In this document: piece after piece, positions 7,204 to 17,819 of the stretch
How the letters are laid out: every line of letters starts with the position of its first letter
Position numbering within the stretch: the first letter of the stretch is position 1
Assembly: GCA_035626475.1 (NCBI GenBank)
Contig: DASPNP010000032.1
Location: forward strand, 120,789 to 184,788
Direction of reading: 5' to 3'
Length of the DNA stretch: 64,000 bases
Source: DASPKT01 sp035626475
Lineage (GTDB): Bacteria; Pseudomonadota; Alphaproteobacteria; Azospirillales; Azospirillaceae
Position numbers and translations under genes: made by a program
The notes under the pieces: model-generated
The model's input: only the letters and a program-made list of their open reading frames with translations
Database searches by the model: none
Told to the model about the DNA's origin: nothing

Positions 7204-9080
7204 CAGGCACTCCGCTTTTCAGGCTTGCGCTTGACATGGCGGAGCAGGGCGGTCAGGGCCGCCGGCGTCACGCCGGGAATGCGGGCGGCCGCGCCCAGCG
7301 TCGCCGGCTTCGCCTGCCGCAGCTTCTGCCGCACCTCGGTGGAGAGCGAGGCGATGGCGTCCAGGTCCAGCGTCTCGGGCAACGCCAGCTCCTCGTCACG
7401 GCGGAAGGCGCGGATGTCGGCCTCCTGCCGCTCGATATAGCCGGCATAGCGACCGTCGATCTCGATCTGCTCCGCGATGGCGGGCGGCAGGTCGGAAAGC
7501 TCCGGCCAGAGAGCGGCGAGGCGGGCCAGGTCGATGTCAGGATAGCGCAGCAGATCGGCGGCGCTGCGGCGCACCCCGTCCTGGTTGATGGTCAGACCGC
7601 GCTTGGCGAGTTCGTTCGGCGTGGCGGCCAGCCCGGCGACCAGCTCCCGTGCCCGCGACAGGGCGTCGAGCTTGGCGGTGAAGGCGTCCGCCCGGGCCGA
7701 CCCGACGCAGCCGACCGACAGGCCGCGCGGGGTGAGGCGCTGGTCGGCGTTGTCGGCCCGCAGGCTCAGCCGGTACTCAGCCCGGCTGGTGAACATGCGG
7801 TAGGGCTCGTTCGTGCCCCGCGTGACCAGATCGTCGATCAGCACGCCGATATAGGCTTCGGCCCGGTCGAGCACGAAGGCCTCGCCGCCGCCGGTGGCCA
7901 GCGCGGCGTTCAGCCCGGCCATCAGCCCCTGGGCGGCGGCCTCCTCATAGCCGGTGGTGCCGTTGATCTGGCCGGCCAGGAACAGGCCCGGCAGGCGGCG
8001 GGTCTCCAGAGTCGGCTTCAGCTCGCGCGGGTCGACATAGTCGTACTCGATGGCATAGCCGGGCCGCAGCATCACCGCGCGCTCCAACCCGGGGATGGCC
8101 TTCAGGATCTCGGCCTGCACGTCGCGGGGCAGGGAGGTGGAGATGCCGTTGGGATAGACCGTGTCGTCGTCCAGCCCCTCGGGCTCCAGGAAGATCTGGT
8201 GCCGTTCCTTGTCGGCGAAGCGAACCACCTTGTCCTCGACCGACGGGCAGTAGCGCGGCCCCACCCCCTCGATCTGGCCGGAATACATCGGCGCCCGGTG
8301 CAGGTTCGCCCGGATCACCTCATGCACCCGGGCATTGGTCCAGGTGACGTGGCAGGGCACTTGCGGCGTGGTGATGCGCTCTGTCAGGGTGGAGAAGGGC
8401 GGCGGCGGATCGTCGCCCGGCTGCACCTCCAGCCCGGCCCAGTCGATGGTGCGGCCATCCAGGCGCGGCGGCGTGCCGGTCTTCAGCCGGCCCAGCGGGA
8501 AGCCGTGGCGCGCGAGCGTGGCGGAGAGGCCCAGCGACGGCGCCTCGCCGACGCGCCCGGCGGGCGTGGTCTCCTCGCCGATATGGATCATGCCGCGCAG
8601 GAAGGTGCCGGTGGTCAGGACCACGGCGCCGCAGGCGATGCTCTCGCCCTCGCTCGTCACCACGCCGACGATCCGACCGCCGGCATCGACGACCAGATCC
8701 TCCACGGCAGCGCCGACGATCTCCAGGTTCGGCTGCTCGGCCAGCAGGCGCTGCATGGCCTGGCGGTAGAGCTTGCGGTCGGCCTGGGCGCGCGGGCCGC
8801 GGACAGCGGGTCCCTTGGACCGGTTCAGCACCCGGAACTGGATGCCGCCCTGGTCGATGACCCGGCCCATCAGCCCGTCCAGCGCATCGATCTCCCGCAC
8901 GAGATGGCCCTTGCCCAGCCCGCCGATGGCCGGGTTGCAGGACATCTCGCCGATGGTCTCGACCTTGTGGGTCAGCAGCGCGGTGCGGGCGCCCATCCGG
9001 GCGGCGGCAGCCGCGGCCTCGCAGCCGGCATGGCCGCCGCCGACAACGATCACGTCATAGCTTCGCATGGGCCGGGACAT
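7203..9080 (-). CDS. mnmG: tRNA uridine-34 5-carboxymethylaminomethyl synthase, FAD subunit MnmG
   Basis: A 625-residue FAD- and NADH-binding protein that, with MnmE, installs cmnm5 on wobble U34 of several tRNAs. The N-terminal dinucleotide-binding motif is VIVVGGGHAGCEAA. The two MnmG signatures follow: GMSCNPAIGGLGKGH-like ISCNP (here EMSCNPAIGGLGKGHLVREI) and later GQINGTTGYEEAAAQGLMAG. The C-terminal helical domain that contacts tRNA and MnmE is present and full length. The start may be ATG 9080 or the in-frame ATG 9068 (MRSYDVIV); neither has a strong ribosome-binding site. The upstream gap carries parS site 2 and a palindromic element. Confidence 0.97.
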   Translation of the reverse strand: MSRPMRSYDVIVVGGGHAGCEAAAAAARMGARTALLTHKVETIGEMSCNPAIGGLGKGHLVREIDALDGLMGRVIDQGGIQFRVLNRSKGPAVRGPRAQADRKLYRQAMQRLLAEQPNLEIVGAAVEDLVVDAGGRIVGVVTSEGESIACGAVVLTTGTFLRGMIHIGEETTPAGRVGEAPSLGLSATLARHGFPLGRLKTGTPPRLDGRTIDWAGLEVQPGDDPPPPFSTLTERITTPQVPCHVTWTNARVHEVIRANLHRAPMYSGQIEGVGPRYCPSVEDKVVRFADKERHQIFLEPEGLDDDTVYPNGISTSLPRDVQAEILKAIPGLERAVMLRPGYAIEYDYVDPRELKPTLETRRLPGLFLAGQINGTTGYEEAAAQGLMAGLNAALATGGGEAFVLDRAEAYIGVLIDDLVTRGTNEPYRMFTSRAEYRLSLRADNADQRLTPRGLSVGCVGSARADAFTAKLDALSRARELVAGLAATPNELAKRGLTINQDGVRRSAADLLRYPDIDLARLAALWPELSDLPPAIAEQIEIDGRYAGYIERQEADIRAFRRDEELALPETLDLDAIASLSTEVRQKLRQAKPATLGAAARIPGVTPAALTALLRHVKRKPEKRSA

Positions 9081-9128
9081 TATGTCGGACCGCCGGATGA
9101 GTCAAAGGACGGGGAAGGGACGCGGCCA

Positions 9129-9144
9129 TGTTCCACGTGGAACA
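9129..9144. other. parS: parS site 2 (mnmG-mnmE gap)
   Basis: A perfect TGTTCCACGTGGAACA palindrome, extended by A/T on both sides, lies about 50 bases upstream of the mnmG start. It is identical to the sites at 6839 and 11020 and is a predicted ParB-loading site. Confidence 0.94.
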
Positions 9145-9256
9145 TGGGGCGGGGGGGGCTGGCGACGCAGATGGCGCTTGGTGCTTCTGGCCGTATTCAG
9201 CGCTGGATCGGGAGATGCTCGGCACCCCGTTAGCGGCGGGGATGCCAGGCACAAGG

Positions 9257-9397
9257 GAGAGGCTGGAACGTGGTGCGTCCTTCGACAGGCTCAGGATGAG
9301 GCATGGGGCGCGCGAGGCACTCCTGATTTAATCATCGGGAGCAGCAAATCCATCCCCATCCTGAGCTTGTCGAAGGACGCACCCCACCAACGCTGCC
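9257..9397. repeat. Dispersed ~150-bp palindromic element, copy A
   Basis: It begins with GAGAGGCTGG and ends with CGCTGCC. The two arms carry TCCTTCGACAGGCTCAGGA (left, near 9278-9296) and a near-exact complement around 9359-9379. The middle holds the family-specific GGCACTCC and GGGAGCAGCA blocks. It sits between mnmG and mnmE. Confidence 0.88.
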
Positions 9398-9462
9398 AAG
9401 GTCGAACCGAGGCGCCTGTCGTACCGCGCCTGCGATTCCATGCGACCTAAGGGACCGCCCCC

Positions 9463-10785
9463 TCACTTCCCGATGCAGAAATCCCGGAAGATCACGTCCA
9501 GCAGATCCTCCACATCCACCCGGCCGGTGATCCGGCCCAGGGCGCGCGCGGCCAGTCGGACATCCTCTGCCGCGAGTTCCGGGAGGGGGGCGGCAAGGGC
9601 GCGCAGCAAGGCGGCCCGGCATTCCTCCAGCGCAGCCCGGTGACGGGCCCGGGTCAGCGGCGGGGCGCCGGAGCCGGTGACCAGTTCGGCCACCCGCGAC
9701 TGCAGGGCGGAGAGCAGGGACGGCAGCCCCTCGCCCGACGCGGCGGAGACGACGATCGCAGGATGCCCACCGACCCCGGCCGGGGCGGGGGAGGTGAGAA
9801 GGTCCGCCTTGTTCAGCACCAGCAGGGCGTCGCCGCCGGCCAGCGCCAGGGTCTCCGCATCCGGCCCAGTCCCGGCATCGAAGACCAGCAGCTTCAGATC
9901 GGCGGCCTCCGCCCGGGCGCGGGCGCGGCGGATGCCCTCCTGCTCGATCTCGTCGGCGGCGTCACGCAGGCCCGCCGTATCGGCGAGCACGACCGGGAAG
10001 CCGCCCAGATCGAGATACGCCTCGATCACGTCGCGCGTCGTGCCGGCGCGGGCGGAGACGATGGCGACGTCGCGCCGGGCGATGGCGTTCAGCAGGCTGG
10101 ACTTGCCGGCATTGGGCGCGCCGAGGATGGCGATGGAGACGCCGTCGCGCAGCCGCTCGCCCCGGTGGCCATCGTCCAGATGGGCGCCGATCTCCGCGGC
10201 CAGGCTTTCCAGCACCGGGCGGACGGCGGGGGCGACGCTCTCCGGCAGATCCTCGTCGGGAAAGTCGATGTCGGCCTCGAGGTGGGCCAGCGCCCGCACC
10301 AGGCGGCTCCGCCAGTCTTCATAGAGGCGGCCGAGCTCGCCCTGCATCTGGCGCAGGGCCTGCCGCCGCTGCGCCGCCGTCTCGGCTTCCACCAGATCGG
10401 CGATGGCCTCGGCTTCGGTCAGGTCGAGCTTGCCGTTCTCGAAGGCACGGCGGCTGAACTCACCCGGTTCCGCCACGCGCAGTCCGAGGCCGGCCAGCGC
10501 CGCGGTCACCGCCGACAGCACGGCGCGGCCGCCATGCAGGTGCAGCTCCGCCACATCCTCGCCGGTGAAGCTGGAGGGGGTGGGGAACCAGAGCAGCAGC
10601 GCCCGGTCCATCACCTCGCCGCCGACGGGATCGTGGAGGGCGGTGAGCGCCGCCTGTCGTGCAGGGGGCAGCGGCTTGCCGGTGAGCGTCGCGAGCGCAT
10701 TGCCCGCCTCCGGTCCGGAGATGCGGATGATCTGCACCGCCCCGCGCCCGGGGGCAGAGGCGAGGGCGAAGATGGTGTCGGTCAT
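9463..10785 (-). CDS. mnmE: tRNA modification GTPase MnmE
   Basis: A 440-residue potassium-activated GTPase, partner of MnmG in wobble-uridine modification. The N-terminal tetrahydrofolate-binding domain starts TIFALASAPGRGAVQIIRISG. The G domain, in the second half, has G1 GAPNAGKSSLLNAI, G2 GTTRD, G3 DTAGLRD and G4 NKAD. The protein ends in CIGK, the FCIGK-type C-terminus that carries the catalytic cysteine. Full length. It is the first gene of the mnmE-mnmG-sugE-rsmG-parA-parB series, but the 382-bp gap to mnmG suggests separate promoters. Confidence 0.97.
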   Translation of the reverse strand: MTDTIFALASAPGRGAVQIIRISGPEAGNALATLTGKPLPPARQAALTALHDPVGGEVMDRALLLWFPTPSSFTGEDVAELHLHGGRAVLSAVTAALAGLGLRVAEPGEFSRRAFENGKLDLTEAEAIADLVEAETAAQRRQALRQMQGELGRLYEDWRSRLVRALAHLEADIDFPDEDLPESVAPAVRPVLESLAAEIGAHLDDGHRGERLRDGVSIAILGAPNAGKSSLLNAIARRDVAIVSARAGTTRDVIEAYLDLGGFPVVLADTAGLRDAADEIEQEGIRRARARAEAADLKLLVFDAGTGPDAETLALAGGDALLVLNKADLLTSPAPAGVGGHPAIVVSAASGEGLPSLLSALQSRVAELVTGSGAPPLTRARHRAALEECRAALLRALAAPLPELAAEDVRLAARALGRITGRVDVEDLLDVIFRDFCIGK

Positions 10786-10807
10786 TAGGGAGCCGCTGAA
10801 AAGGGGT

Positions 10808-10968
10808 GAGGCTGGGAGGTGGTGCGTGCTTCGACAAGCTCAGCATGAGGAAGGGTGAAGCCAGACACTCCCGGTTTCTTCCCCAATTTGGCTCGTGGGT
10901 CGGGTGAAGGAGCAGCACCCACCTCCTCAGCCTGAGCCTGTCGAAGGCCGCACAACGGCGACGCTGCC
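10808..10968. repeat. Dispersed ~150-bp palindromic element, copy B
   Basis: Same layout as copy A: GAGGCTGG at the left end, TGCTTCGACAAGCTCAGCAT in the left arm, the central ACACTCCCGGTTTC and GGAGCAGCACCC blocks, a right arm CTGAGCCTGTCGAAGGC, and CGCTGCC at the end. It lies upstream of mnmE. Its arms differ at several bases, so this copy has diverged. Confidence 0.86.
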
Positions 10969-11019
10969 CTCGAACGAAGTGAGGCTCACCCTAGGCCGCC
11001 CAACCAGGGGCACCTCCGA

Positions 11020-11035
11020 TGTTCCACGTGGAACA
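11020..11035. other. parS: parS site 3 (mnmE-ferredoxin gap)
   Basis: The third perfect TGTTCCACGTGGAACA palindrome ends exactly at the base before the ferredoxin stop codon. The three sites are spaced 2290 and 1891 bp apart, forming a parS cluster. Confidence 0.94.
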
Positions 11036-11431
11036 TCACGCCCGCTCGGCGCGGCGGGCGGCTTTCAAGGCGCGGCGCTCGGGCGTGCGGTCCTCGGGCA
11101 CCTTGTCCGTCGGCTGCAGCATCAGCCGCTCCACGCGGCCGCCTTCCACCAGATGGACCTGCAGGATCTCGTCGATGTCGGCCGGGGTCCGGGCCGTGTA
11201 CCAGACGCCCTCGGGATAGACCACCAGCACCGGCCCCAGCTCGCAGCGGTCCAGGCAGCCGGCGGCGTTGATGCGAATCCGGGGAATGCCGAGTTCCTTG
11301 GCCCGCGCCTTCATGTGGTCGCGCAGCTCCTCGCCGCCGCGCTCCTTGCAGCAGCCGCGGGGATGCCCGTCCGGCCGCACATTGGTGCAGCAGAAGACGT
11401 GGCGGTCGTAATACAGCGCCGGATCGCTCAC
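11036..11431 (-). CDS. (2Fe-2S) ferredoxin, thioredoxin-like fold
   Basis: A 131-residue protein related to Shethna-type ferredoxins and the NuoE cluster domain. Cysteines that could bind a 2Fe-2S cluster lie in HVFCCTNVRP, GCCKERGG and NAAGCLDRCELGPVLVVYPE. The spacing matches the (2Fe-2S) ferredoxin domain family rather than plant-type ferredoxins. The start is GTG 11431, whose GTGA overlaps the stop of the DUF6489 gene, so the two are translationally coupled. The C-terminal tail is arginine- and alanine-rich. No partner reductase is adjacent, so its electron donor and acceptor are unknown. Confidence 0.85.
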   Translation of the reverse strand: MSDPALYYDRHVFCCTNVRPDGHPRGCCKERGGEELRDHMKARAKELGIPRIRINAAGCLDRCELGPVLVVYPEGVWYTARTPADIDEILQVHLVEGGRVERLMLQPTDKVPEDRTPERRALKAARRAERA

Positions 11432-11688
11432 TTCTTGCCGTCCTTGCCCGGCTGGGTCATGGCGCCGGTCATCTGGTTCCACATGAACTTCTGGATCTGC
11501 TCGATGCCCTGCAGCCCGACCGGCAGCCAGGTCTTCAGCATCGTCTCCGGGTCCATCGCCTGGATGTTGGCGGAGAGCCGCTCCTGCAGCTGCGCCATCA
11601 GCGCCTCCTGCATCGGCTTCACGTCCGGTAATCCCAGGAAGGCGCGGGCCTCCTCGGGCGTGCAGTCGATATCGACGGTGACCTTCAT
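11428..11688 (-). CDS. DUF6489 family protein
   Basis: An 86-residue conserved alphaproteobacterial protein. The N-terminus MKVTVDIDCTPEEARAFLGL is the family hallmark. It continues with a helical region (MQEALMAQLQERLSANIQ) and a phasin-like amphipathic segment around GLQGIEQIQKFMWNQM. It is the first gene of a two-gene unit with the ferredoxin, which overlaps it by 4 bases. The SD-like GGAGGAGCG on the minus strand precedes the ATG. No function is established; the C-terminal helix suggests a membrane- or granule-surface protein, but that is a guess. Confidence 0.8.
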   Translation of the reverse strand: MKVTVDIDCTPEEARAFLGLPDVKPMQEALMAQLQERLSANIQAMDPETMLKTWLPVGLQGIEQIQKFMWNQMTGAMTQPGKDGKK

Positions 11689-11844
11689 GGGCGCTCCTCC
11701 GGGGAAACCTGGGCGGGATGTCGGCGCCCGCTCGTCGGCCCCTCATCCCATCGGGGATCGGGTTCTTTTCCAGGCGCGCCCCATTGTACAGAAGGCTATT
11801 CTGGCGTGACAAGGCAACCGGGGCACCCGACCCCGGAGGAGGAA

Positions 11845-13863
<2,019 letters not shown>

Positions 13864-13866
13864 CAC

Positions 13867-15177
13867 GTGCGCCGCCTTACCCTGGCTCTTCTGCCCGCGC
13901 TGCTCCACGTGGCACTGGCATGCACGGCGCCGGCGCACGCCCTGGACAAGCCGGGCCTGGACCGGACGCTGGCGGCGATCCAGGCCGATCCCATGCATCC
14001 GCTCTCCGGCCTGGTGGTCGTCGCCGTGAAGGACGGCCGGATCGTCTATGAGGGCGCCTTCGGCCAAGCGGTGCTGGATCCCGGGCGCGAGCGGCCGCTG
14101 ACGGTCGACACCCGCGTGCGCGTGGCCTCCCTCTCCAAGGTGCCCATGGCGCTGGCGGCGATGGATCTGGCGGAGGCTGGCCGGCTCGACCTGGACCGCG
14201 ACGTCGGCGACTATCTGGGCTTCCCCCTGCGCAATCCCGCCTTCCCCGACCGGCCGATCACCGCGCGGATGCTGCTGACCCACACATCGTCGATCCGCGA
14301 CGGCGAGATCTACGGCCTGCCGGTGCAGCATGCGCTGTCGGACTTCTTCGATCCCGCGAGCCCCTATTGGGAGGGCGGCGCCCACTGGTCGGCCGGGCAT
14401 CCGCCGGGCGCCTTCTTCACCTATTCCAATCTCGGCATCGGCGTGCTCGCCACGGTGATCGAGCGGATCGAGGGCAAACGGTTCGACCGGGTCGTGGCGG
14501 AGCGCGTCCTCGCGCCGCTCGGCATCCGCGCCGCCTGGGACGTGCGCACCCTCTCCGACGCCGACTTCCAGGTCCTGGCACCCGTCCACCGGCTGGAGGA
14601 GGGGAGATGGAAGCCGCAGGTGGACGATCACCAGGGCCGGCGCCCCGACGGCATGGTCAGCCCCTTCGGCGTGACCGCCACCGCCCCGCTGTCGGCCTAT
14701 GTCGTCGGCCGCAACGCCACCACCCTGTCGCCCCAGGGCGGCCTGCGGGCCAGCGCGGCCGAGGTCGCCACGCTGCTGCGGCTGCTGCTCGGGAAGGGGG
14801 CCGTGGACGGTAAGGGAATCCTGGAACCGGCCAGCGTGCAGGCGATGCTGACGGAGGCCTGGACCCACGACCCCAATGCCCATGGCGGCCGCGGCAATGG
14901 CGAGACGGAGCGCGGCTTCTACACCGGCTGGGGTCTGGGGCTGCAGTACCGCATTCCCATTCCCGGCACCTCGGGCCGGTTCTGCGGCCATCTTGCGGAG
15001 GCCTATGGGCTGCTGGGCGGGATGATCCTCGATCCGCAGCGCGGCATCGGCTGGGTCTATCTGCTGACCGGCACCAGCGCGGAGCCGAAGGACTACCCCG
15101 TTCCGGGTAGCGGCCTGTCGCGATGGGAGGTGGAGGTCTCGCGGGCGGTGTGGGAGCAACTCACCGCCGCGCCCTGA
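13867..15177 (+). CDS. Secreted serine hydrolase of the beta-lactamase/penicillin-binding protein fold
   Basis: A 436-residue protein starting at GTG 13867 with a signal peptide (LTLALLPALLHVALACTAPAHA). The class C beta-lactamase-type catalytic motifs are visible: SLSK near residue 94 supplies the nucleophile serine and lysine, followed by HTSS and the tyrosine motif YSN (in TYSNLGIGVLATVIERI). Such enzymes include esterases, D-amino-acid amidases and penicillin-binding-protein relatives, so true beta-lactamase activity should not be assumed. It follows the DUF255 gene by 3 bases. A degenerate parS-like sequence occurs in its signal-peptide codons. Confidence 0.85.
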   Translation: MRRLTLALLPALLHVALACTAPAHALDKPGLDRTLAAIQADPMHPLSGLVVVAVKDGRIVYEGAFGQAVLDPGRERPLTVDTRVRVASLSKVPMALAAMDLAEAGRLDLDRDVGDYLGFPLRNPAFPDRPITARMLLTHTSSIRDGEIYGLPVQHALSDFFDPASPYWEGGAHWSAGHPPGAFFTYSNLGIGVLATVIERIEGKRFDRVVAERVLAPLGIRAAWDVRTLSDADFQVLAPVHRLEEGRWKPQVDDHQGRRPDGMVSPFGVTATAPLSAYVVGRNATTLSPQGGLRASAAEVATLLRLLLGKGAVDGKGILEPASVQAMLTEAWTHDPNAHGGRGNGETERGFYTGWGLGLQYRIPIPGTSGRFCGHLAEAYGLLGGMILDPQRGIGWVYLLTGTSAEPKDYPVPGSGLSRWEVEVSRAVWEQLTAAP

Positions 15178-15255
15178 TGCTGACAAGCCGGCCCGCCCGT
15201 CCTATTCTCCCGCCCCGGTTAACCAAGAACCCAACCTGACCCAAGGGGAGACCGC

Positions 15256-15951
15256 ATGACGGACGTGACGATCCAGGCCAAGGACGGCGGCAGCTTCTAC
15301 GGCTATCTGAAGACCCCGGCCTCGGGCTCCGGCCCGGGCATCGTGGTGATCCAGGAGATCTTCGGGGTCAACAAGGTCATGCGCGACCTGGTCGACTACT
15401 ACGCCGAGCACGGCTATGTCGCGCTATGCCCCGACCTGTTCTGGCGCCAGGAACCGGGCATCCAGCTGACCGACCAGTCCGACGCCGAGTGGCAGCGCGC
15501 TTTCCAGCTCTACCAGGGCTTCAGCGAGGCCAAGGGCGTGGAGGATCTGATCGCCTCGGTGGATTTCCTGCGCGGCTACCAGGGCGTCACCGGCAAGGTT
15601 GGCACGGTGGGATTCTGCCTGGGCGGCAAGCTGGCCTACCTGATGGCGACGCGCTCGGACGCCGACGCCAATGTCAGCTACTACGGCGTCGGCATCGAGA
15701 AGGACCTGGCCGAGGCCACCGCCATCTCCAAGCCGCTGCTGATGCACATCGCCGAGAAGGACAAGTTCGTCCCGCCCGAGGCGCAGGCGCAGATCCGCAC
15801 GGCGCTGGCCAACAACCCGAACGTCACCATGCATGTCTATGAGGGGCAGGACCACGCCTTCTCGCGCAAGGGCGGCGCACACTACCACCAGCCCTCGGCG
15901 GAGATGGCGCATGCCCGCAGCCAGGAGTTCTTCGCCCGTAACCTGAAGTGA
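15256..15951 (+). CDS. Dienelactone hydrolase family protein
   Basis: A 231-residue cytosolic alpha/beta-hydrolase. The cysteine nucleophile elbow GFCLGG (around residue 121) replaces the usual serine, as in dienelactone hydrolase. The acid lies in IAEKDKFVPPE and the histidine in EGQDHAFSR. The oxyanion-side EIFGVN motif is at residues 35-40. In aromatic degradation this family opens dienelactones, but many chromosomal members are general carboxylesterases and there are no catabolic genes nearby. AAGGGGAGA precedes the ATG. A quinone oxidoreductase follows after 43 bases and is probably co-transcribed. Confidence 0.9.
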   Translation: MTDVTIQAKDGGSFYGYLKTPASGSGPGIVVIQEIFGVNKVMRDLVDYYAEHGYVALCPDLFWRQEPGIQLTDQSDAEWQRAFQLYQGFSEAKGVEDLIASVDFLRGYQGVTGKVGTVGFCLGGKLAYLMATRSDADANVSYYGVGIEKDLAEATAISKPLLMHIAEKDKFVPPEAQAQIRTALANNPNVTMHVYEGQDHAFSRKGGAHYHQPSAEMAHARSQEFFARNLK

Positions 15952-15994
15952 CCGGCGCCAGACCGACGGCGCCACCATCCCTTAGGAGACGATC

Positions 15995-16969
15995 ATGCCG
16001 AACGCGATCCGCATCCATGAGGCCGGGGGGCCGGAGGTCCTGCGCTGGGAAGAGGTGGAGGTGGGCGAGCCCGGGCCGGGCCAGGTCCGGGTCCGCCACA
16101 CCGCGGTCGGGCTGAACTTCATCGACGTCTACCACCGCACCGGCCTCTACCCGCAGCCGCTGCCCTTCATCCCGGGGCAGGAGGGGGCCGGCGTGGTGGA
16201 GGCGGTCGGGCCGGGGGTGACGGAGCTAAAGCCCGGCGACCGCGTCGGCTACTGCACCGGCCCGCTGGGCGCCTATGCGGAGGCGCGGCTGTCGCCGGCC
16301 GACAAGCTGATCCCGCTGCCCAGCTGGATCGGCGACGAGCAGGCGGCCGCCATGCTGCTGCAGGGGCTGACCGCCCAGTACCTGCTGCGCCGCACCTACC
16401 CGCTGAAGGCCGGCGACACGATCCTGGTGCATGCGGCCGCCGGCGGCGTCGGGCTGATCGCCTGCCAATGGGCCAACGCGCTGGGGGTGACGGTCATCGG
16501 CACGGTCGGCTCGCCGGAGAAGGCGGAGCTGGCCCGCGCCCATGGCTGCCACCACCCGATCCTCTACGGCAACGAGGATTTCGTCGCCCGGGTGAAGGAC
16601 ATCACCGACGGCCGCGGCGTCGACGTGGTCTATGACAGCGTCGGCCGCGACACCTTCATGAAGAGCCTGGACTGCCTGCGGCGCCTCGGCACCATGGTGA
16701 GCTTCGGCCAGAGCTCGGGCGCGGTGGAGCCCTTCAACATCGGCATCCTGAACCAGAAGGGTTCGCTGTTCCTGACCCGGCCGTCGCTCATGGGCTACAC
16801 GGCGACGCGGGAGGAGCTGCTGGAGGCGGCGGCCGAGCTGTTCAGCGTGGTCCATACCGGCCAGGTGAAGGTCGGTGCCCGGCAGAGCTTCCCGCTGCGC
16901 GACGCGGCCGAGGCCCACCGCGCGCTGGAGGGGCGGCGCACCACCGGTTCCACCGTGCTGATCCCCTGA
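15995..16969 (+). CDS. qor: NADPH:quinone oxidoreductase (zinc-free MDR family)
   Basis: A 324-residue medium-chain dehydrogenase/reductase of the quinone-reductase branch, which reduces quinones by one electron using NADPH. It has the GroES-like N-terminal domain with VGLNFIDVYHRTGLYP and PFIPGQEGAGVVEAVG. The Rossmann domain has the variant nucleotide motif HAAAGGVGLIACQWA. The zinc ligands of alcohol dehydrogenases are absent, as expected. Length and motifs match Escherichia coli QorA. It converges with dnaQ across a copy of the palindromic element. Confidence 0.9.
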   Translation: MPNAIRIHEAGGPEVLRWEEVEVGEPGPGQVRVRHTAVGLNFIDVYHRTGLYPQPLPFIPGQEGAGVVEAVGPGVTELKPGDRVGYCTGPLGAYAEARLSPADKLIPLPSWIGDEQAAAMLLQGLTAQYLLRRTYPLKAGDTILVHAAAGGVGLIACQWANALGVTVIGTVGSPEKAELARAHGCHHPILYGNEDFVARVKDITDGRGVDVVYDSVGRDTFMKSLDCLRRLGTMVSFGQSSGAVEPFNIGILNQKGSLFLTRPSLMGYTATREELLEAAAELFSVVHTGQVKVGARQSFPLRDAAEAHRALEGRRTTGSTVLIP

Positions 16970-16987
16970 GGGGGCTCGGGTAATTCG

Positions 16988-17122
16988 GGCAGCGTCGCGG
17001 GTGTGCGGCCTTCGACAGGCTCAGGCTGAGGGAGTTATTGCTGCTCCCCATGGGTCCGGGAGTGCCTGGCACCACCTTCCCTCATGCTGAGCTTGTCGAA
17101 GCACGCAGAACCTTTCAGCCTC
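16988..17122. repeat. Dispersed ~150-bp palindromic element, copy C (reverse orientation)
   Basis: This copy is inverted relative to A, B, D and E: it starts with GGGCAGCG and ends with CAGCCTC. The centre reads GCTGCTCC...GGGAGTGCCTGGC, the complement of the other copies' core. It fills the gap between the convergent qor and dnaQ genes and reaches the dnaQ stop codon. Confidence 0.85.
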
Positions 17123-17813
17123 ACCCCTTCGCCGCCGGCTCCGCCAGCCAGAGCGGGTTCTTCAGGCTCTTCGCGAAGGCCTCGTGCGCGGCCAGTTCCT
17201 CGGGGCTGGCGGCGTGGGGGCGGGGGTCGCGGAAGGGGCGGTCGACCTTGACCGTCTCCACCGCCCGGCCGCCGCTGCCGGCGCCCAGCACCAGGTCGGG
17301 CTGGCGGCCGCCCAGCAGCTCCAGATAGACCTCGGCCAGCAGCTGGCTGTCCAGCAGCGCGCCGTGATAGCTGCGGCCGGAATTGTCGACGCCGAAGCGG
17401 CGGCAGAGCGCGTCCAGGCTGGCCGCCGCGCCGGGGAAGCGTTTGCGCGCCATCACCACCGTGTCGATCGCGCGGTTCGGCGGCAGCTTCGGAATGCCCA
17501 GCCGCGTGAGCTCCATGTTCAGGAAGCCCATGTCGAAGCCGGCATTGTGGATGACCAGCGGCGAATCGCCGATGAAGTCCAGGAAATCGCCCACGATCTC
17601 GGCGAAGACCGGCTTCTCGCTGAGAAACTCGGTGGACAGGCCGTGGACCGCGAAGGCCTCCGGCGGCATGTCGCGCTCGGGATTGATGTACTGGTGGTAG
17701 GTCACGCCGGTGGCAAGGTGGTTCACCAGCTCGACGCAGCCGATCTCGACGATGCGGTCGCCGTTCAGCGGGTCGATGCCCGTGGTTTCGGTATCGAGGA
17801 CGATCTCACGCAT
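17121..17813 (-). CDS. dnaQ: DNA polymerase III epsilon subunit (proofreading exonuclease)
   Basis: A 230-residue DEDDh-family 3'-5' exonuclease that proofreads replication. The motif I acids are in LDTETTG (D7 and E9), motif II is HNAGFDMGFLN and motif III is in YHGALLDSQLLAEVYLEL, with the catalytic His-Asp pair. The polymerase-binding tail after about residue 190 is present. It is the last gene of the leftward run ppsR-maf-aroE-coaE-dnaQ, 6 bases after coaE. Its stop touches copy C of the palindromic element. Confidence 0.96.
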   Translation of the reverse strand: MREIVLDTETTGIDPLNGDRIVEIGCVELVNHLATGVTYHQYINPERDMPPEAFAVHGLSTEFLSEKPVFAEIVGDFLDFIGDSPLVIHNAGFDMGFLNMELTRLGIPKLPPNRAIDTVVMARKRFPGAAASLDALCRRFGVDNSGRSYHGALLDSQLLAEVYLELLGGRQPDLVLGAGSGGRAVETVKVDRPFRDPRPHAASPEELAAHEAFAKSLKNPLWLAEPAAKG

Positions 17814-17819
17814 GATGGT

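Larger units (their letters stand above)
9081..9462. other. 382-bp gap between mnmG and mnmE
   Basis: No credible gene is seen here; the short frames are low-complexity shadows. The gap holds parS site 2 (9129-9144) and copy A of the ~150-bp palindromic element (9257-9397). A promoter for mnmG would be expected near 9090-9128 on the minus strand, but no convincing -35/-10 pair was found. Confidence 0.7.

Noticed and set aside
9128..9331. Small ORF starting with MFHVEH over parS site 2, and a like one at 11019
   Set aside because: The start is simply the parS palindrome read as codons; the rest has no conservation and no suitable composition.
13901..13916. A fourth parS-like sequence, TGCTCCACGTGGCACT
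   Set aside because: It differs from the perfect sites at three bases, in both arms, and lies in signal-peptide codons. It may be chance.
13867..15177. A true beta-lactamase gene
   Set aside because: The SxxK and YxN motifs fit the wider serine-hydrolase family, and no feature singles out antibiotic hydrolysis.
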